Shown: positions 43,906-52,031 of the stretch, in pieces | How the letters are laid out: every line of letters starts with the position of its first letter | Numbering within the stretch: the stretch's first letter is position 1 | Assembly: GCA_013359125.1 (NCBI GenBank) | Contig: JABWCR010000009.1 | Span: 1-64,000, forward strand | Source: Armatimonadota bacterium | GTDB taxonomy: Bacteria; Armatimonadota; Fimbriimonadia; Fimbriimonadales; GBS-DC | Length of the DNA: 64,000 nucleotides | Direction of reading: 5' to 3' | Made by a program: the position numbers and the translations under genes | Notes under the pieces: model-generated | Told to the model about the DNA's origin: nothing | The model's database searches: none | Seen by the model: only the letters and a program-made list of their open reading frames with translations

Positions 43906-44150
43906 GCGCCACAGCGAGCGGTTCCGAGCGCAGACCAAGTCCGGTCGCCCGCGCGCTCATCGGTCTGGTAAGGCTCTATCAGCGCTCCACTCAATGGAAG
44001 CCGCGCATCTGCCGTTTCGAGCCGTCTTGTTCTGGCTACATGATCGGCGCGATTCAACGGCACGGCGCCGTCAAGGGCGTAGGACTGGGCCTTTGGCGCA
44101 TCGCTCGATGCCACCCCTTTAGCAAGGGCGGACACGACCCCGTACCTTAA
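43902..44150 (+). CDS. yidD: membrane protein insertion efficiency factor YidD
   Basis: An 82-residue protein with the YidD core: [27 protein letters not shown] and [18 protein letters not shown], with both conserved Cys segments (CRFEPSC and RCHPF). It assists insertion of inner-membrane proteins together with YidC. Its start overlaps the rnpA stop (ATGA) and yidC follows after eight bases. A slightly longer, Ser/Arg-rich N-terminus precedes the core. Confidence 0.95.
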   Translation: MSATASGSERRPSPVARALIGLVRLYQRSTQWKPRICRFEPSCSGYMIGAIQRHGAVKGVGLGLWRIARCHPFSKGGHDPVP

Positions 44151-44158
44151 CAACAGAT

Positions 44159-45340
44159 ATGGCAAAGCAACAACCACAACCCGATCGGATGCAGACGTTC
44201 GCCCGAACCATGCTCCTGACCACCGTCATCTGGGGCATCATGATGTTTGTGCTGATGCGCAATCAGCCGCCGGCGACGACCGATACGAAGCCCTCTCAAG
44301 AGATTCTCGTCGAAGCCAAAGAGCACATCAAGAACAAGGATTATCACGTCGCCGAAGAGCAGTTGGCCAAGGTCGAACGGAACGCCAAGGGCAGCGAGAT
44401 CGCCGCAGAAGCCGTCTTCCTGCGCGCTCAGATAGACCTAGAACTGGGCAATTACCGCCGCGCCATGGAGACCATGCAGCGCATGGAGCGCGAGTATGGC
44501 AAATCTAAGTTCTTTCAAGAGCGCGGGCGCGAACAGCTGACCAAAGCGACGACCGCCGTCGATGCCGAGAACCGTACTTTCACCAACTATCGCATTCTCG
44601 ATTCGATCGTCGCCTTTTTTGGCCGCACGCAAATCAGCTATGTGCTGGCAATCGTCGTCATCGCGCTCTTTGTGAGGCTGATCCAACTCCCGTTTGCCAA
44701 TAAACAGTTCGGGATCACCAAGAAGATGCAGCAGTTGGCGCCCAAACTGAACGAACTGAAGGAGAAGTACCAAGGCCAGGAGCTGATGGAAAAGCAGATG
44801 GCGCTCTACAAGCGCTACAAGGTCAACCCCTTCGGCGGCTGTCTCTATATGCTCGTGCCCTTCCCGTTCCTCATCTGGGTCTTCAACATGATCAACCTCT
44901 ACAAACCCCAGTTTGAGAACGGCACCTTCCTCTGGATCAACCCAGAGATAGGAAAGCTGGCGCCCGGCATCTTGGCCGGCAATCTGGCTCAGTTCGACGT
45001 GCCGCTGCTTATTTTATACGCCTTGAGCATGTTCATCACCAGCCGCATGAGCATCATGGACCCCACACAGGCGCAACAGCAGAAGATGATGTCCTACATG
45101 ATGACGGGCATGATGGTCATCGGCCTGTGGATGTGGCGGTCGCCCGCCGCATTCGTGCTCTACTGGTTCTTGACCAATGTGCTCTACACCGTTCACTACA
45201 AGATTGCCATGGCCAAGCCGTCTCCAGCCCTTGTCGCAGTCGGCGAGGACCCCGAAGAGCCCGCTCAGGGCAACGGCAGCGCCATCATGCCAAAAGACTT
45301 TCAGCGACCGAAGCACAAGCGCAAGGCCAATCGCCGCTGA
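44159..45340 (+). CDS. yidC: membrane protein insertase YidC with a TPR-like N-terminal insertion
   Basis: A 393-residue protein. A first transmembrane segment at about 13-33 is followed not by the large beta P1 domain of Gram-negative YidC but by ~95 charged helical residues (about 47-140) with TPR-like repeats: NKDYHVAEEQLAKVE and then LRAQIDLELGNYRRAMETMQ. The insertase core then begins at about 150 (TQISYVLAIVVIALFVRLIQ) with KKMQQLAPKLNELKEKY and NPFGGCLYMLVPFPFLIW, and a basic tail KHKRKANRR. YidC inserts membrane proteins alone or with SecYEG. The TPR part is unusual and could recruit partners. Operon: rnpA-yidD-yidC-khpB. Confidence 0.94.
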   Translation: MAKQQPQPDRMQTFARTMLLTTVIWGIMMFVLMRNQPPATTDTKPSQEILVEAKEHIKNKDYHVAEEQLAKVERNAKGSEIAAEAVFLRAQIDLELGNYRRAMETMQRMEREYGKSKFFQERGREQLTKATTAVDAENRTFTNYRILDSIVAFFGRTQISYVLAIVVIALFVRLIQLPFANKQFGITKKMQQLAPKLNELKEKYQGQELMEKQMALYKRYKVNPFGGCLYMLVPFPFLIWVFNMINLYKPQFENGTFLWINPEIGKLAPGILAGNLAQFDVPLLILYALSMFITSRMSIMDPTQAQQQKMMSYMMTGMMVIGLWMWRSPAAFVLYWFLTNVLYTVHYKIAMAKPSPALVAVGEDPEEPAQGNGSAIMPKDFQRPKHKRKANRR

Positions 45341-45358
45341 ACAGGAGGAACGCCCATT

Positions 45359-45898
45359 ATGAACGACGCCGAAATCGTCGAAACAACCGCCGAGGCTGCG
45401 ACCGCAGGGGAAAACGGCCAAGAATATGAAGCAGACGAAGCGATCGCGCGAGAGATCGAAGCGCTGGTCCAAGAACTGATGGACGAAAGCCCGCTCGACC
45501 TGCAAGCGCAGGCGCGCGGCCGACACGGCCGATATGTAGAGTTGGATCTGGCCGGCTCCGATTCGGCCTACTTGGTCAACAAGAGGGACATGGCTCTCGA
45601 TTCGCTTCAATATCTGATCAACATGATCGTCATGCGAAAACTGCAGACTCAGGCGCGAGTCGTGCTCGACGCGGGCGGATATCGGAAGCGCAGAGAAGAA
45701 AACCTGCGCAATCACGCCGTCTTTATAGCCCATCAGGTGAAGCAGAGAGGCGAAGAAGCGCTTCTTGCCGCTATGCCGTCGCACGAGCGACGCATCATCC
45801 ACAACGCTTTGAAAGACGACCCGGAGGTTGAGACCTATAGCGAAGGCGCCGAGCCGGAGCGCAGGGTCGTCATCACGCCCAAGAAGCAAGGCGACTAA
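45359..45898 (+). CDS. khpB: KH/R3H RNA-binding protein KhpB (Jag)
   Basis: A 179-residue protein conserved downstream of yidC. The N-terminal ~45 residues are acidic and Ala/Glu-rich in place of the usual Jag_N domain. A KH-like domain follows (ELDLAGSDSAYLVNKRDMAL, then LQYLINMIV) and an R3H domain (GGYRKRREENLRNHAVFIA, with the R-x3-H pattern) and a tail SHERRIIHNALKDDPEV plus RRVVITPKK. It binds RNA, often with KhpA, and affects cell-division and envelope genes. GGAGG precedes the ATG. mnmE, its usual next neighbour, is absent. Confidence 0.92.
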   Translation: MNDAEIVETTAEAATAGENGQEYEADEAIAREIEALVQELMDESPLDLQAQARGRHGRYVELDLAGSDSAYLVNKRDMALDSLQYLINMIVMRKLQTQARVVLDAGGYRKRREENLRNHAVFIAHQVKQRGEEALLAAMPSHERRIIHNALKDDPEVETYSEGAEPERRVVITPKKQGD

Positions 45899-45931
45899 CA
45901 CGACCATCAAGCCCTAAAAGGAGGCGAATAG

Positions 45932-47188
45932 ATGCAGTACGATGTGAAAGATACAGCGCTGGCCGATTCGGGAGCGCTTCGAATAGAATGGGCCGAACAG
46001 GATATGCCCGTGCTCCGCTTGATCCGCGAGCGGTTTGAGCGCGAAAAGCCGCTGAAAGGCGTTCGCCTGGGCGCCTGCCTGCACGTTACGACCGAAACAG
46101 CCAACCTGATGCGCACGCTGAAGGCGGGCGGCGCGGAGGTTTACCTTTGCGCTTCCAACCCGTTGTCCACTCAGGACGACGTGGCCGCGGCTCTCTCGGT
46201 CATCGACGAAATCCCCACATTTGCCATCAAAGGCGAGGATAACGACACCTACTACAAGCACATCATGTCGGTGATCGATGCCAAGCCCCAAATCACCATG
46301 GACGACGGCGCCGATGTTGTGGGCATCCTTCATAGCCAGCGAAAAGAAATCCTGGGCGACGTGATCGGCGGCACCGAAGAGACCACCACGGGCGTCATTC
46401 GATTGCGAGCCATGGCCAAGGACGGCGTGCTCAACTACCCCATCATCGCCGTCAACGACGCCATGACCAAGCATCTGTTCGATAACCGCTACGGCACCGG
46501 ACAGAGCACGTTGGACGGCGTGCTGCGGGCGACGAATCTGCTGATTGCCGGACGCACCGTCGCAGTGGCCGGATATGGCTGGTGCGGCAAAGGCATCGCG
46601 AGCCGCGCGCGCGGCATGAACGCCAGAGTGATCGTAACCGAGATCGATCCGATCAAGGGGCTCGAAGCCTTGATGGACGGTCACCAGGTAATGACTATGG
46701 AAGAAGCCGCCCCGCTGGCCGACATCATCATCACAGTAACCGGCAACAAGCACGTGCTGCGCGAGGAGCATTATCGCAAGATGAAGAGCGGCGCGGTGTT
46801 GGCCAACAGCGGCCACTTTAACGTCGAGATCGACATCCCGACCTTGGAACGCATCTCCGTAGGAAAGCGCAAAATCCGCCCGTTCGTCGATGAGTACAAG
46901 ATGGGCGACGGCCGCCGAATCTACCTGCTGGGCGAGGGACGCCTGATCAACCTGGCTTCCGCCGAAGGCCACCCTGCCAGCGTCATGGACATGAGCTTCG
47001 CCAATCAAGCCCTCAGCGCCGAGTACATGTTCAAGAACGCCTCGAGGCTCGAGAAGACCGTCATGTCCGTTCCCGAGGAACTGGACAAGGAGATCGCCAG
47101 GCTCAAACTGGTGTCCTTGGGCATCGACATCGACAAGCTGACCGACGAACAGAAGGCCTACCTCGCCGGTTGGCAGGAAGGCACCTAA
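45932..47188 (+). CDS. ahcY: adenosylhomocysteinase
   Basis: A 418-residue NAD-dependent enzyme that splits S-adenosylhomocysteine into adenosine and homocysteine, relieving product inhibition of methyltransferases. Motifs: [33 protein letters not shown], the NAD-binding [16 protein letters not shown] and the C-terminal [22 protein letters not shown] precedes the ATG by seven bases. The C-terminus ends [10 protein letters not shown] rather than the archetypal PDHYRY, as in many shorter bacterial and archaeal forms. It ends seven bases from convergent argF. Confidence 0.96.
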   Translation: MQYDVKDTALADSGALRIEWAEQDMPVLRLIRERFEREKPLKGVRLGACLHVTTETANLMRTLKAGGAEVYLCASNPLSTQDDVAAALSVIDEIPTFAIKGEDNDTYYKHIMSVIDAKPQITMDDGADVVGILHSQRKEILGDVIGGTEETTTGVIRLRAMAKDGVLNYPIIAVNDAMTKHLFDNRYGTGQSTLDGVLRATNLLIAGRTVAVAGYGWCGKGIASRARGMNARVIVTEIDPIKGLEALMDGHQVMTMEEAAPLADIIITVTGNKHVLREEHYRKMKSGAVLANSGHFNVEIDIPTLERISVGKRKIRPFVDEYKMGDGRRIYLLGEGRLINLASAEGHPASVMDMSFANQALSAEYMFKNASRLEKTVMSVPEELDKEIARLKLVSLGIDIDKLTDEQKAYLAGWQEGT

Positions 47189-47195
47189 GCCAAAA

Positions 47196-48152
47196 TCACG
47201 AAGGCCTTGGCGGCGCGTTCTCCGGCGGTATGGGGATCAGCGCCATCAGGGCCTTCTGCGCATGAAGACGATTCTCCGCCTGATCCCAGATTGCGGATTG
47301 CGGCCCGTCCATTGCCTCGCTCGTAATCTCCTCGTCTCTGTGCGCCGGCAGGCAGTGGAGCACGATCGCATCCGGCTTGGCCAACGACAAAAGTCTCGAA
47401 TTGACCTGAAAATCCTTGAACGCCCGCATCCGTATCTCGCGCTCGGTCTCAAAACCCATCGAGACCCAAACGTCGGTGTAGACTACGTCCGCGTCGCGCG
47501 CGGCTTCTGCCGGATCGTTGGTAAGCGCGACTTGATCGCCAACGAACTTTGCATCGGGCGCAAACCCCTTTGGCGTTGCTATGACTACCTCGTGCCCTAA
47601 CATCGCGCCCAACAGCGCGAAGCTATGGCACACGTTGTTCCCGTCGCCGACCCAAGCCAGCTTCAAAGCGCTCGTGCCCTTGCGCTCGCGAATCGTTAGC
47701 AGATCGGCCAGCGCTTGGCAGGGATGCTCGACGTCGCTTAGAGCATTGATGATCGGAGCGCCCGTGTGAATCGCCAACTCCTCTAAGATCGAATGCAAAT
47801 AGACCCGTGCGACCACAAACTCGGCCCATCGGCCTAAGTTGCGCGCAACGTCCATCACCGCCTCGCGACGTCCCATCTGAATGTCGTTTTGCGTCAGATA
47901 GACCGCATGGCCGCCCATCTGGTACAAGCCGATTTCAAATGTAACCCGAGTGCGCAAGGACGGCTTCTCAAAGATCATCGCGGCAGCGATAGGGCGGTCA
48001 AATCGATAAAACTCGCGGCCCTGCTTTGTACCTCGCTTCATCTCGGCGGCCAACTCTAACAAGACTTGAGCGCTGTTGCGATTCAACTCGGTAATGCTGA
48101 TCAGATTGAGCGGGGGGCCGGCGTCTCGCCAGCGCTCTAGATAGGCCTCCAT
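47196..48152 (-). CDS. argF: ornithine carbamoyltransferase
   Basis: A 318-residue enzyme joining carbamoyl phosphate and ornithine to citrulline in arginine synthesis. The carbamoyl-phosphate site is FEKPSLRTRVTFE, the ornithine site HCLPAHRDEE, and the DVEHPCQALADLLT motif is present. Its start lies directly after the stop of the anchored acidic protein gene (TAG-ATG), so it belongs to the leftward kbl-like/orphan/argF transcript. No other arginine gene is in the window. Confidence 0.95.
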   Translation of the reverse strand: MEAYLERWRDAGPPLNLISITELNRNSAQVLLELAAEMKRGTKQGREFYRFDRPIAAAMIFEKPSLRTRVTFEIGLYQMGGHAVYLTQNDIQMGRREAVMDVARNLGRWAEFVVARVYLHSILEELAIHTGAPIINALSDVEHPCQALADLLTIRERKGTSALKLAWVGDGNNVCHSFALLGAMLGHEVVIATPKGFAPDAKFVGDQVALTNDPAEAARDADVVYTDVWVSMGFETEREIRMRAFKDFQVNSRLLSLAKPDAIVLHCLPAHRDEEITSEAMDGPQSAIWDQAENRLHAQKALMALIPIPPENAPPRPS

Positions 48153-48629
48153 CTATTCGCCGTCTCCATCGCCGTCTGCCTTCTTGGGCGGCTCGATCGG
48201 CGCAGGCTCCATGGGCGCTTCGGGATCGGCAAAGGTCGGCTCGGGTTCGCCATCGCGATCAATGATGAGCGGCTCGTCCTCAGGCTCCGCAGGCTCTTCT
48301 GGCGTTTCGGGCTTCGGCCTGCGGCTTCCTTCGGAAAAACGGTCGTAGCTATAAGGCGCGACCTGCCGTTCCCCAAGCACCTGATAACTGTCTTTGCCCA
48401 CCCGCTCGAACACCTCGACCGAGGCCGTCAGCTCGGCCGATGGCCTCAAATCGTCCTCTTTGGTTTGGGAGTCGTTCTTTGTGTGCTTGGGCGCCCAAGA
48501 AAGCCTTGGCCAAGCGTTCGGGCCGAACTCCAGCCTCGGCCCGACGACAAAGTAGCCGACCACGGCAAAGCCGAAGAAGACCGCCGAACCCAATACTAAC
48601 TTCTTTAAGAACCACTTAACTCTGCTCAT
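48153..48629 (-). CDS. small membrane-anchored Pro/Glu-rich protein, unknown function
   Basis: I do not recognise this 158-residue protein. A basic start MSRVKWFLKKLV leads to one hydrophobic helix (about 13-31), leaving the rest outside the cytoplasm. The region 45-100 contains a short strand-rich stretch (ASVEVFERVGKDSYQVLGER), and the last 60 residues are acidic and proline-rich (PEEPAEPEDEPLI), ending in a DGDGDGE tail. The stop abuts argF and the start is one base from the upstream synthase gene, so it is locked in the same operon. Low-complexity tails like this often span the periplasm, but no partner is suggested by sequence. Confidence 0.75.
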   Translation of the reverse strand: MSRVKWFLKKLVLGSAVFFGFAVVGYFVVGPRLEFGPNAWPRLSWAPKHTKNDSQTKEDDLRPSAELTASVEVFERVGKDSYQVLGERQVAPYSYDRFSEGSRRPKPETPEEPAEPEDEPLIIDRDGEPEPTFADPEAPMEPAPIEPPKKADGDGDGE

Positions 48630-48630
48630 G

Positions 48631-49827
48631 TTAAATCAGCGCGAGTTCGCGCCCGACTTTCTCGAAAGCGGCCAAGGCATCGTCCAGGTCCTTTGGTTCG
48701 TGCATTGCGGAGGGCATCGTGCGTATCCGCGCTTTGCCCTTTGCCACCGTCGGATAGAGGATGCCGAGCGCAAACACGCCCTCCTCTCTCAATCGCCGCT
48801 CCATCGTCTGCGTCTTCTCCTCGTCGCCCACAAAGACAGGGGTAATGGGCGTTTCCGAACCCATCGTATCGAATCCAAGCCCCGCCAAGTCGGCCTTCCA
48901 CCGGCGAGTATTGGCCCAGAGCTTCTCCATCGGCGCCGGGTCTGTCTTAAGAATACGAACCGATTCCAAAAGCGCTCCAATGGCGGCGGGCGGCAGCGCC
49001 GTGCTAAACAGATAAGGTCGGCCCCGATTGATCAGCCACTGTTTGAGCCGCTCGGAGCCCGCGATGTATCCCCCGACGACGCCCAGCGCTTTACTGAGAG
49101 TGCCCAACTGAATGTCCACGCGGCCGTATAGCCCAAAGTGGTTCGTCGAGCCGCTTCCATGCTCGCCCAACACGCCCGAGGCGTGCGCATCGTCCACCAT
49201 CACCGCCGCGTCGTACTTTTCTGCCAAAGAGACTATGTCGGGCAACGGCGCAATATCCCCATCCATGCTAAAGACGCCGTCCGTTACGATCAATCGCTTG
49301 CGAAAGTCGCCGCAACGCTTCAGAATCGCTTCCAATTGATTGCAATCCTTGTGAGCGTAGACGTATCCCTCGCTCTTCCGATAGGCCGCGCCGCTCAAGC
49401 GAACTCCATCGATAATGCTCGCGTGGTTCAATTCGTCAGAGATAATCACATCGCCATCGCCAAAACAGGCCGGGATTGCGCCCGAATTGGCCGAAAAGCC
49501 GGATTGGAACACCAATACCGCTTCGGTCTTCTTAAACTCGGCCAGCGACGCCTCTAACTGGTCGCAAAGCGCGTTTGTGCCGCCGATCCAACGCACAGCG
49601 CCCGCTCCGGCGCCCCACTCCTGAACCGCGGCAATGGCTGCGGTCTTCAAGCGCGGATCGTTCGCCAGCCCTAAGTAGTTGTTCGATGCAAGGTTGACCA
49701 GCCACCGCCCGCCCATCTTGACCCGCGCGCCTTGAGGGCTTTCCAACGAAAGCGGAGCCTTGTAGAGGTTCTGCGCCTTCAGCGAATCTAACTGTTCCCC
49801 TAACCAATCTTGCAACCGCCCGTTCAT
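48631..49827 (-). CDS. kbl: glycine C-acetyltransferase / AONS-type alpha-oxoamine synthase
   Basis: A 398-residue PLP enzyme of the alpha-oxoamine synthase group (Kbl, BioF). Motifs: LASNNYLGLANDPR, FQSGFSANSGAIPACF, DELNHASIIDGVRLS, the PLP Asp/His region MVDDAHASGVLGEHG and PLP-lysine segment LGTLSKALGVVGG. NHASIIDG and the length favour 2-amino-3-ketobutyrate CoA ligase (Kbl), which makes or splits 2-amino-3-oxobutanoate from glycine and acetyl-CoA; BioF is the alternative since neither tdh nor bio genes are adjacent. AGGAGG five bases before the ATG at 49827 sets the start; an upstream extension lacks support. Confidence 0.85.
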   Translation of the reverse strand: MNGRLQDWLGEQLDSLKAQNLYKAPLSLESPQGARVKMGGRWLVNLASNNYLGLANDPRLKTAAIAAVQEWGAGAGAVRWIGGTNALCDQLEASLAEFKKTEAVLVFQSGFSANSGAIPACFGDGDVIISDELNHASIIDGVRLSGAAYRKSEGYVYAHKDCNQLEAILKRCGDFRKRLIVTDGVFSMDGDIAPLPDIVSLAEKYDAAVMVDDAHASGVLGEHGSGSTNHFGLYGRVDIQLGTLSKALGVVGGYIAGSERLKQWLINRGRPYLFSTALPPAAIGALLESVRILKTDPAPMEKLWANTRRWKADLAGLGFDTMGSETPITPVFVGDEEKTQTMERRLREEGVFALGILYPTVAKGKARIRTMPSAMHEPKDLDDALAAFEKVGRELALI

Positions 49828-49939
49828 CCCGCCTCCTATGATAGCGATTCTACCTGCGAGCGTGTAGAATCGTATGGGCATCGAACTCTTGCGGCCTCTC
49901 GTTCGTATCGCAAAGTATCCTTGCCAAGGGGGTAACGGG

Positions 49940-51091
49940 ATGATGAAGAAAACTTTAGCGCTGATAGCCATTTTTGGAGCCGGATTCTATATAGGCACGC
50001 TGTTCTTTCAGAAACGCTCGGCCAACTCGGGCTCGCCGGACGAAGTCTCGCGCTTCTTGGAGTTGATGAGCAAACCGGCCGATGCGGTCGCACAACCCTC
50101 CCAGTTCGAGGAGTTGATCGTCAACGCGGCGGCCAAGATCGAACCGGCGGTCGTGAATATCGACACCGTTTCGACCGTGCGCGACATGTGGGGACGCATG
50201 GGCAGTATCGAAGGCAAAGGCTCCGGCGTGATCATCAGCGGAGACGGCTACATCGTTACCAACAGCCACGTCATCTCGTCTCGTTCGGGAGGAGTGGCCG
50301 ACAAGATCACCGTGAACCTGGCCGACGGCCGCACCTTTGAGGCCAATCACATCGGCTCGGACCCGCAAAACGACATCGCATTGCTCAAGATCGACGGCAA
50401 AAGCCTCCCCGCGGCGCAGATGGGCGATTCGGATAAGCTTCGCGTAGGAGAATGGTCGGTCGCCATCGGCAATCCTTACGGATTCGAAAACACCGTTACC
50501 TCGGGCATTGTCAGCGCGCTCAATCGCCGAGTGCCGGCTGGCGAAAACGCCGCTTTTGGCATGATTCAGACCGACGCCGCGATCAACGAAGGCAACTCCG
50601 GCGGAGCGCTGGCCAACTCTCGCGGACAACTGATCGGCATCAACACCATGATCTTCACGCCCGTTCGGGGCAGCGTCGGACTTGGCTTTGCCATTCCGGT
50701 CAATCGCGTTAAGAAGATCACTGCCGAACTCATTAAGACCGGGAAGGTTACCTACGCTTGGTCGGGACTCAGCCAGTTGATCGATGTGAACGAGGTGCCC
50801 CCAAGCCGCCTGCGCTACTGGTTTGGCGACACCGACGTGCCCAAAAAGGGCAGCATCGTGATGCGACTTTGGCAAGGCTCGCCAGCGGCGCGCGCGGGCG
50901 TCCAAGCGGGCGACATCGTACTGGAAATCGACGGCCGCGCCCTTAAGGACAAGTACGACGTGATCGAGACCATTCGCAACGCCAAGCCGGGCCAAAGCGT
51001 TAAGTTTAAGATTTGGCGCGACGGCGATGCGCAGACCATTACGGTTCGCCTGGAGGAAACTCCGACCGAAACGCCTCGGAGAGCTCAATGA
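49940..51091 (+). CDS. htrA: HtrA/DegP-like serine protease with one PDZ domain
   Basis: A 383-residue envelope protease for damaged proteins. A membrane anchor or uncleaved signal is at about 4-23 (LALIAIFGAGFYIGTLFF). The trypsin-like domain has the full triad: His110 in VTNSHVI, Asp145 in QNDIALLK and Ser220 in NEGNSGGAL. One PDZ domain covers about 285-375 (GSPAARAGVQAGDIVLEIDG). A second ATG at 49943 is equally possible; GGGGG precedes both. The stop overlaps the kdsB start (ATGA), so the two are translated together, linking envelope quality control with Kdo supply. Confidence 0.93.
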   Translation: MMKKTLALIAIFGAGFYIGTLFFQKRSANSGSPDEVSRFLELMSKPADAVAQPSQFEELIVNAAAKIEPAVVNIDTVSTVRDMWGRMGSIEGKGSGVIISGDGYIVTNSHVISSRSGGVADKITVNLADGRTFEANHIGSDPQNDIALLKIDGKSLPAAQMGDSDKLRVGEWSVAIGNPYGFENTVTSGIVSALNRRVPAGENAAFGMIQTDAAINEGNSGGALANSRGQLIGINTMIFTPVRGSVGLGFAIPVNRVKKITAELIKTGKVTYAWSGLSQLIDVNEVPPSRLRYWFGDTDVPKKGSIVMRLWQGSPAARAGVQAGDIVLEIDGRALKDKYDVIETIRNAKPGQSVKFKIWRDGDAQTITVRLEETPTETPRRAQ

Positions 51092-51816
51092 AGATCATCG
51101 GCGTTATACCGGCAAGAATGGCCGCCTCGCGCCTGCCGGGCAAGCCGTTGCTCGACATTGCGGGCAAGCCGATGGTCCAATGGGTTTGGGAGCGGGCGTC
51201 GAAAGCGCAAAGCCTGAGCGAAATCTACATTGCAACGCCCGACGCCGAGATCATTGAGGCCGCCGAGCGGTTCGGCGCCAAAGCAATGATCACCAGCCAC
51301 AACCACCGAAGCGGAACGGACCGAACGGCCGAAGTCGCGCGGCGCACCGATGGCGATGCCTATGTCAACGTTCAAGGCGACGAACCCATGCTCGACCCGG
51401 ACAACATCGACGCGCTCGTTGCCCCCATGCAGCAAGATTCCAGCGTCCAAATGGCCAGCGTCTATTGCATCGAAGACCCCAGCGAATACAACTCGCCCGC
51501 CGTCGTGTCGGTGGTGATGGCGCAGAACGGGGACGCTCTCTATTTCTCCCGCTCGCGCATTCCGTACCCAAGGGAAACCACAGAACTGCCCGTTTACAAG
51601 CATTTGGGGCTTTATGCTTATCAAAGGGAGACCCTTTTGAAACTGGCCGAACTGCCTCCTACGCCTCTAGAGCGGACCGAATCGCTCGAGCAGCTTCGAG
51701 CCTTGGAGCACGGCATCCCCATCCGCATGTCGCCCGTCAAGACAGGTTCGATAGCGGTCGATACCGAGGACGATCTGCATCGCGCTAGAGAGCTGATGGC
51801 CGGCCTGCTCTTCTAA
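51088..51816 (+). CDS. kdsB: 3-deoxy-manno-octulosonate cytidylyltransferase
   Basis: A 242-residue enzyme that activates Kdo with CTP for lipopolysaccharide inner-core synthesis. The start MKIIGVIPARMAASRLPGKP is diagnostic, with VNVQGDEPML and GLYAYQRETLL further on, and VDTEDDLHRAREL at the end. Its presence is the best evidence in this window that the organism makes LPS and has an outer membrane. It overlaps htrA by four bases. No other Kdo or lipid A gene is near. Confidence 0.95.
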   Translation: MKIIGVIPARMAASRLPGKPLLDIAGKPMVQWVWERASKAQSLSEIYIATPDAEIIEAAERFGAKAMITSHNHRSGTDRTAEVARRTDGDAYVNVQGDEPMLDPDNIDALVAPMQQDSSVQMASVYCIEDPSEYNSPAVVSVVMAQNGDALYFSRSRIPYPRETTELPVYKHLGLYAYQRETLLKLAELPPTPLERTESLEQLRALEHGIPIRMSPVKTGSIAVDTEDDLHRARELMAGLLF

Positions 51817-51951
51817 CCTGGTAATCCTTCGGGCTTCCCAGCGCTTTTACGGTATCTGCCAAAAACCTCGTATTTTTTCTGTCTGCCTTCTTTAGGGTCT
51901 CTCCAACAATCGACTTTGGAGACGGAGGCGCCTTCGAGCGCTTGCGTTGAA

Positions 51952-51989
51952 GCGGGGCGAGAAAACCAGGAGAGGGAAGACCGCCCCGC
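51952..51989 (+). promoter_or_regulatory. flagellin leader hairpin with GGA-rich loop (possible CsrA site)
   Basis: GCGGGGCG (51952-51959) pairs perfectly with CGCCCCGC (51982-51989). The 22-base loop contains AGGAGAGGGA. Two more GGA motifs follow, AGGAG near 52003 and the true ribosome site AAGGAGGAA near 52015. Multiple GGA motifs, one in a hairpin loop and one at the ribosome site, is the layout CsrA uses to repress flagellin in Bacillus. No csrA or fliW gene is in the window. Confidence 0.45.
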
Positions 51990-52031
51990 AACCACCAAAA
52001 GCAAGGAGCAGTTCAAGGAGGAACCCTTCAC

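Noticed and set aside
51880-51935. A sigma-28 or sigma-54 promoter upstream of flagellin
   Set aside because: I checked for TAAA-N15-GCCGATAA and GG-N10-GC arrangements; no acceptable match was found.
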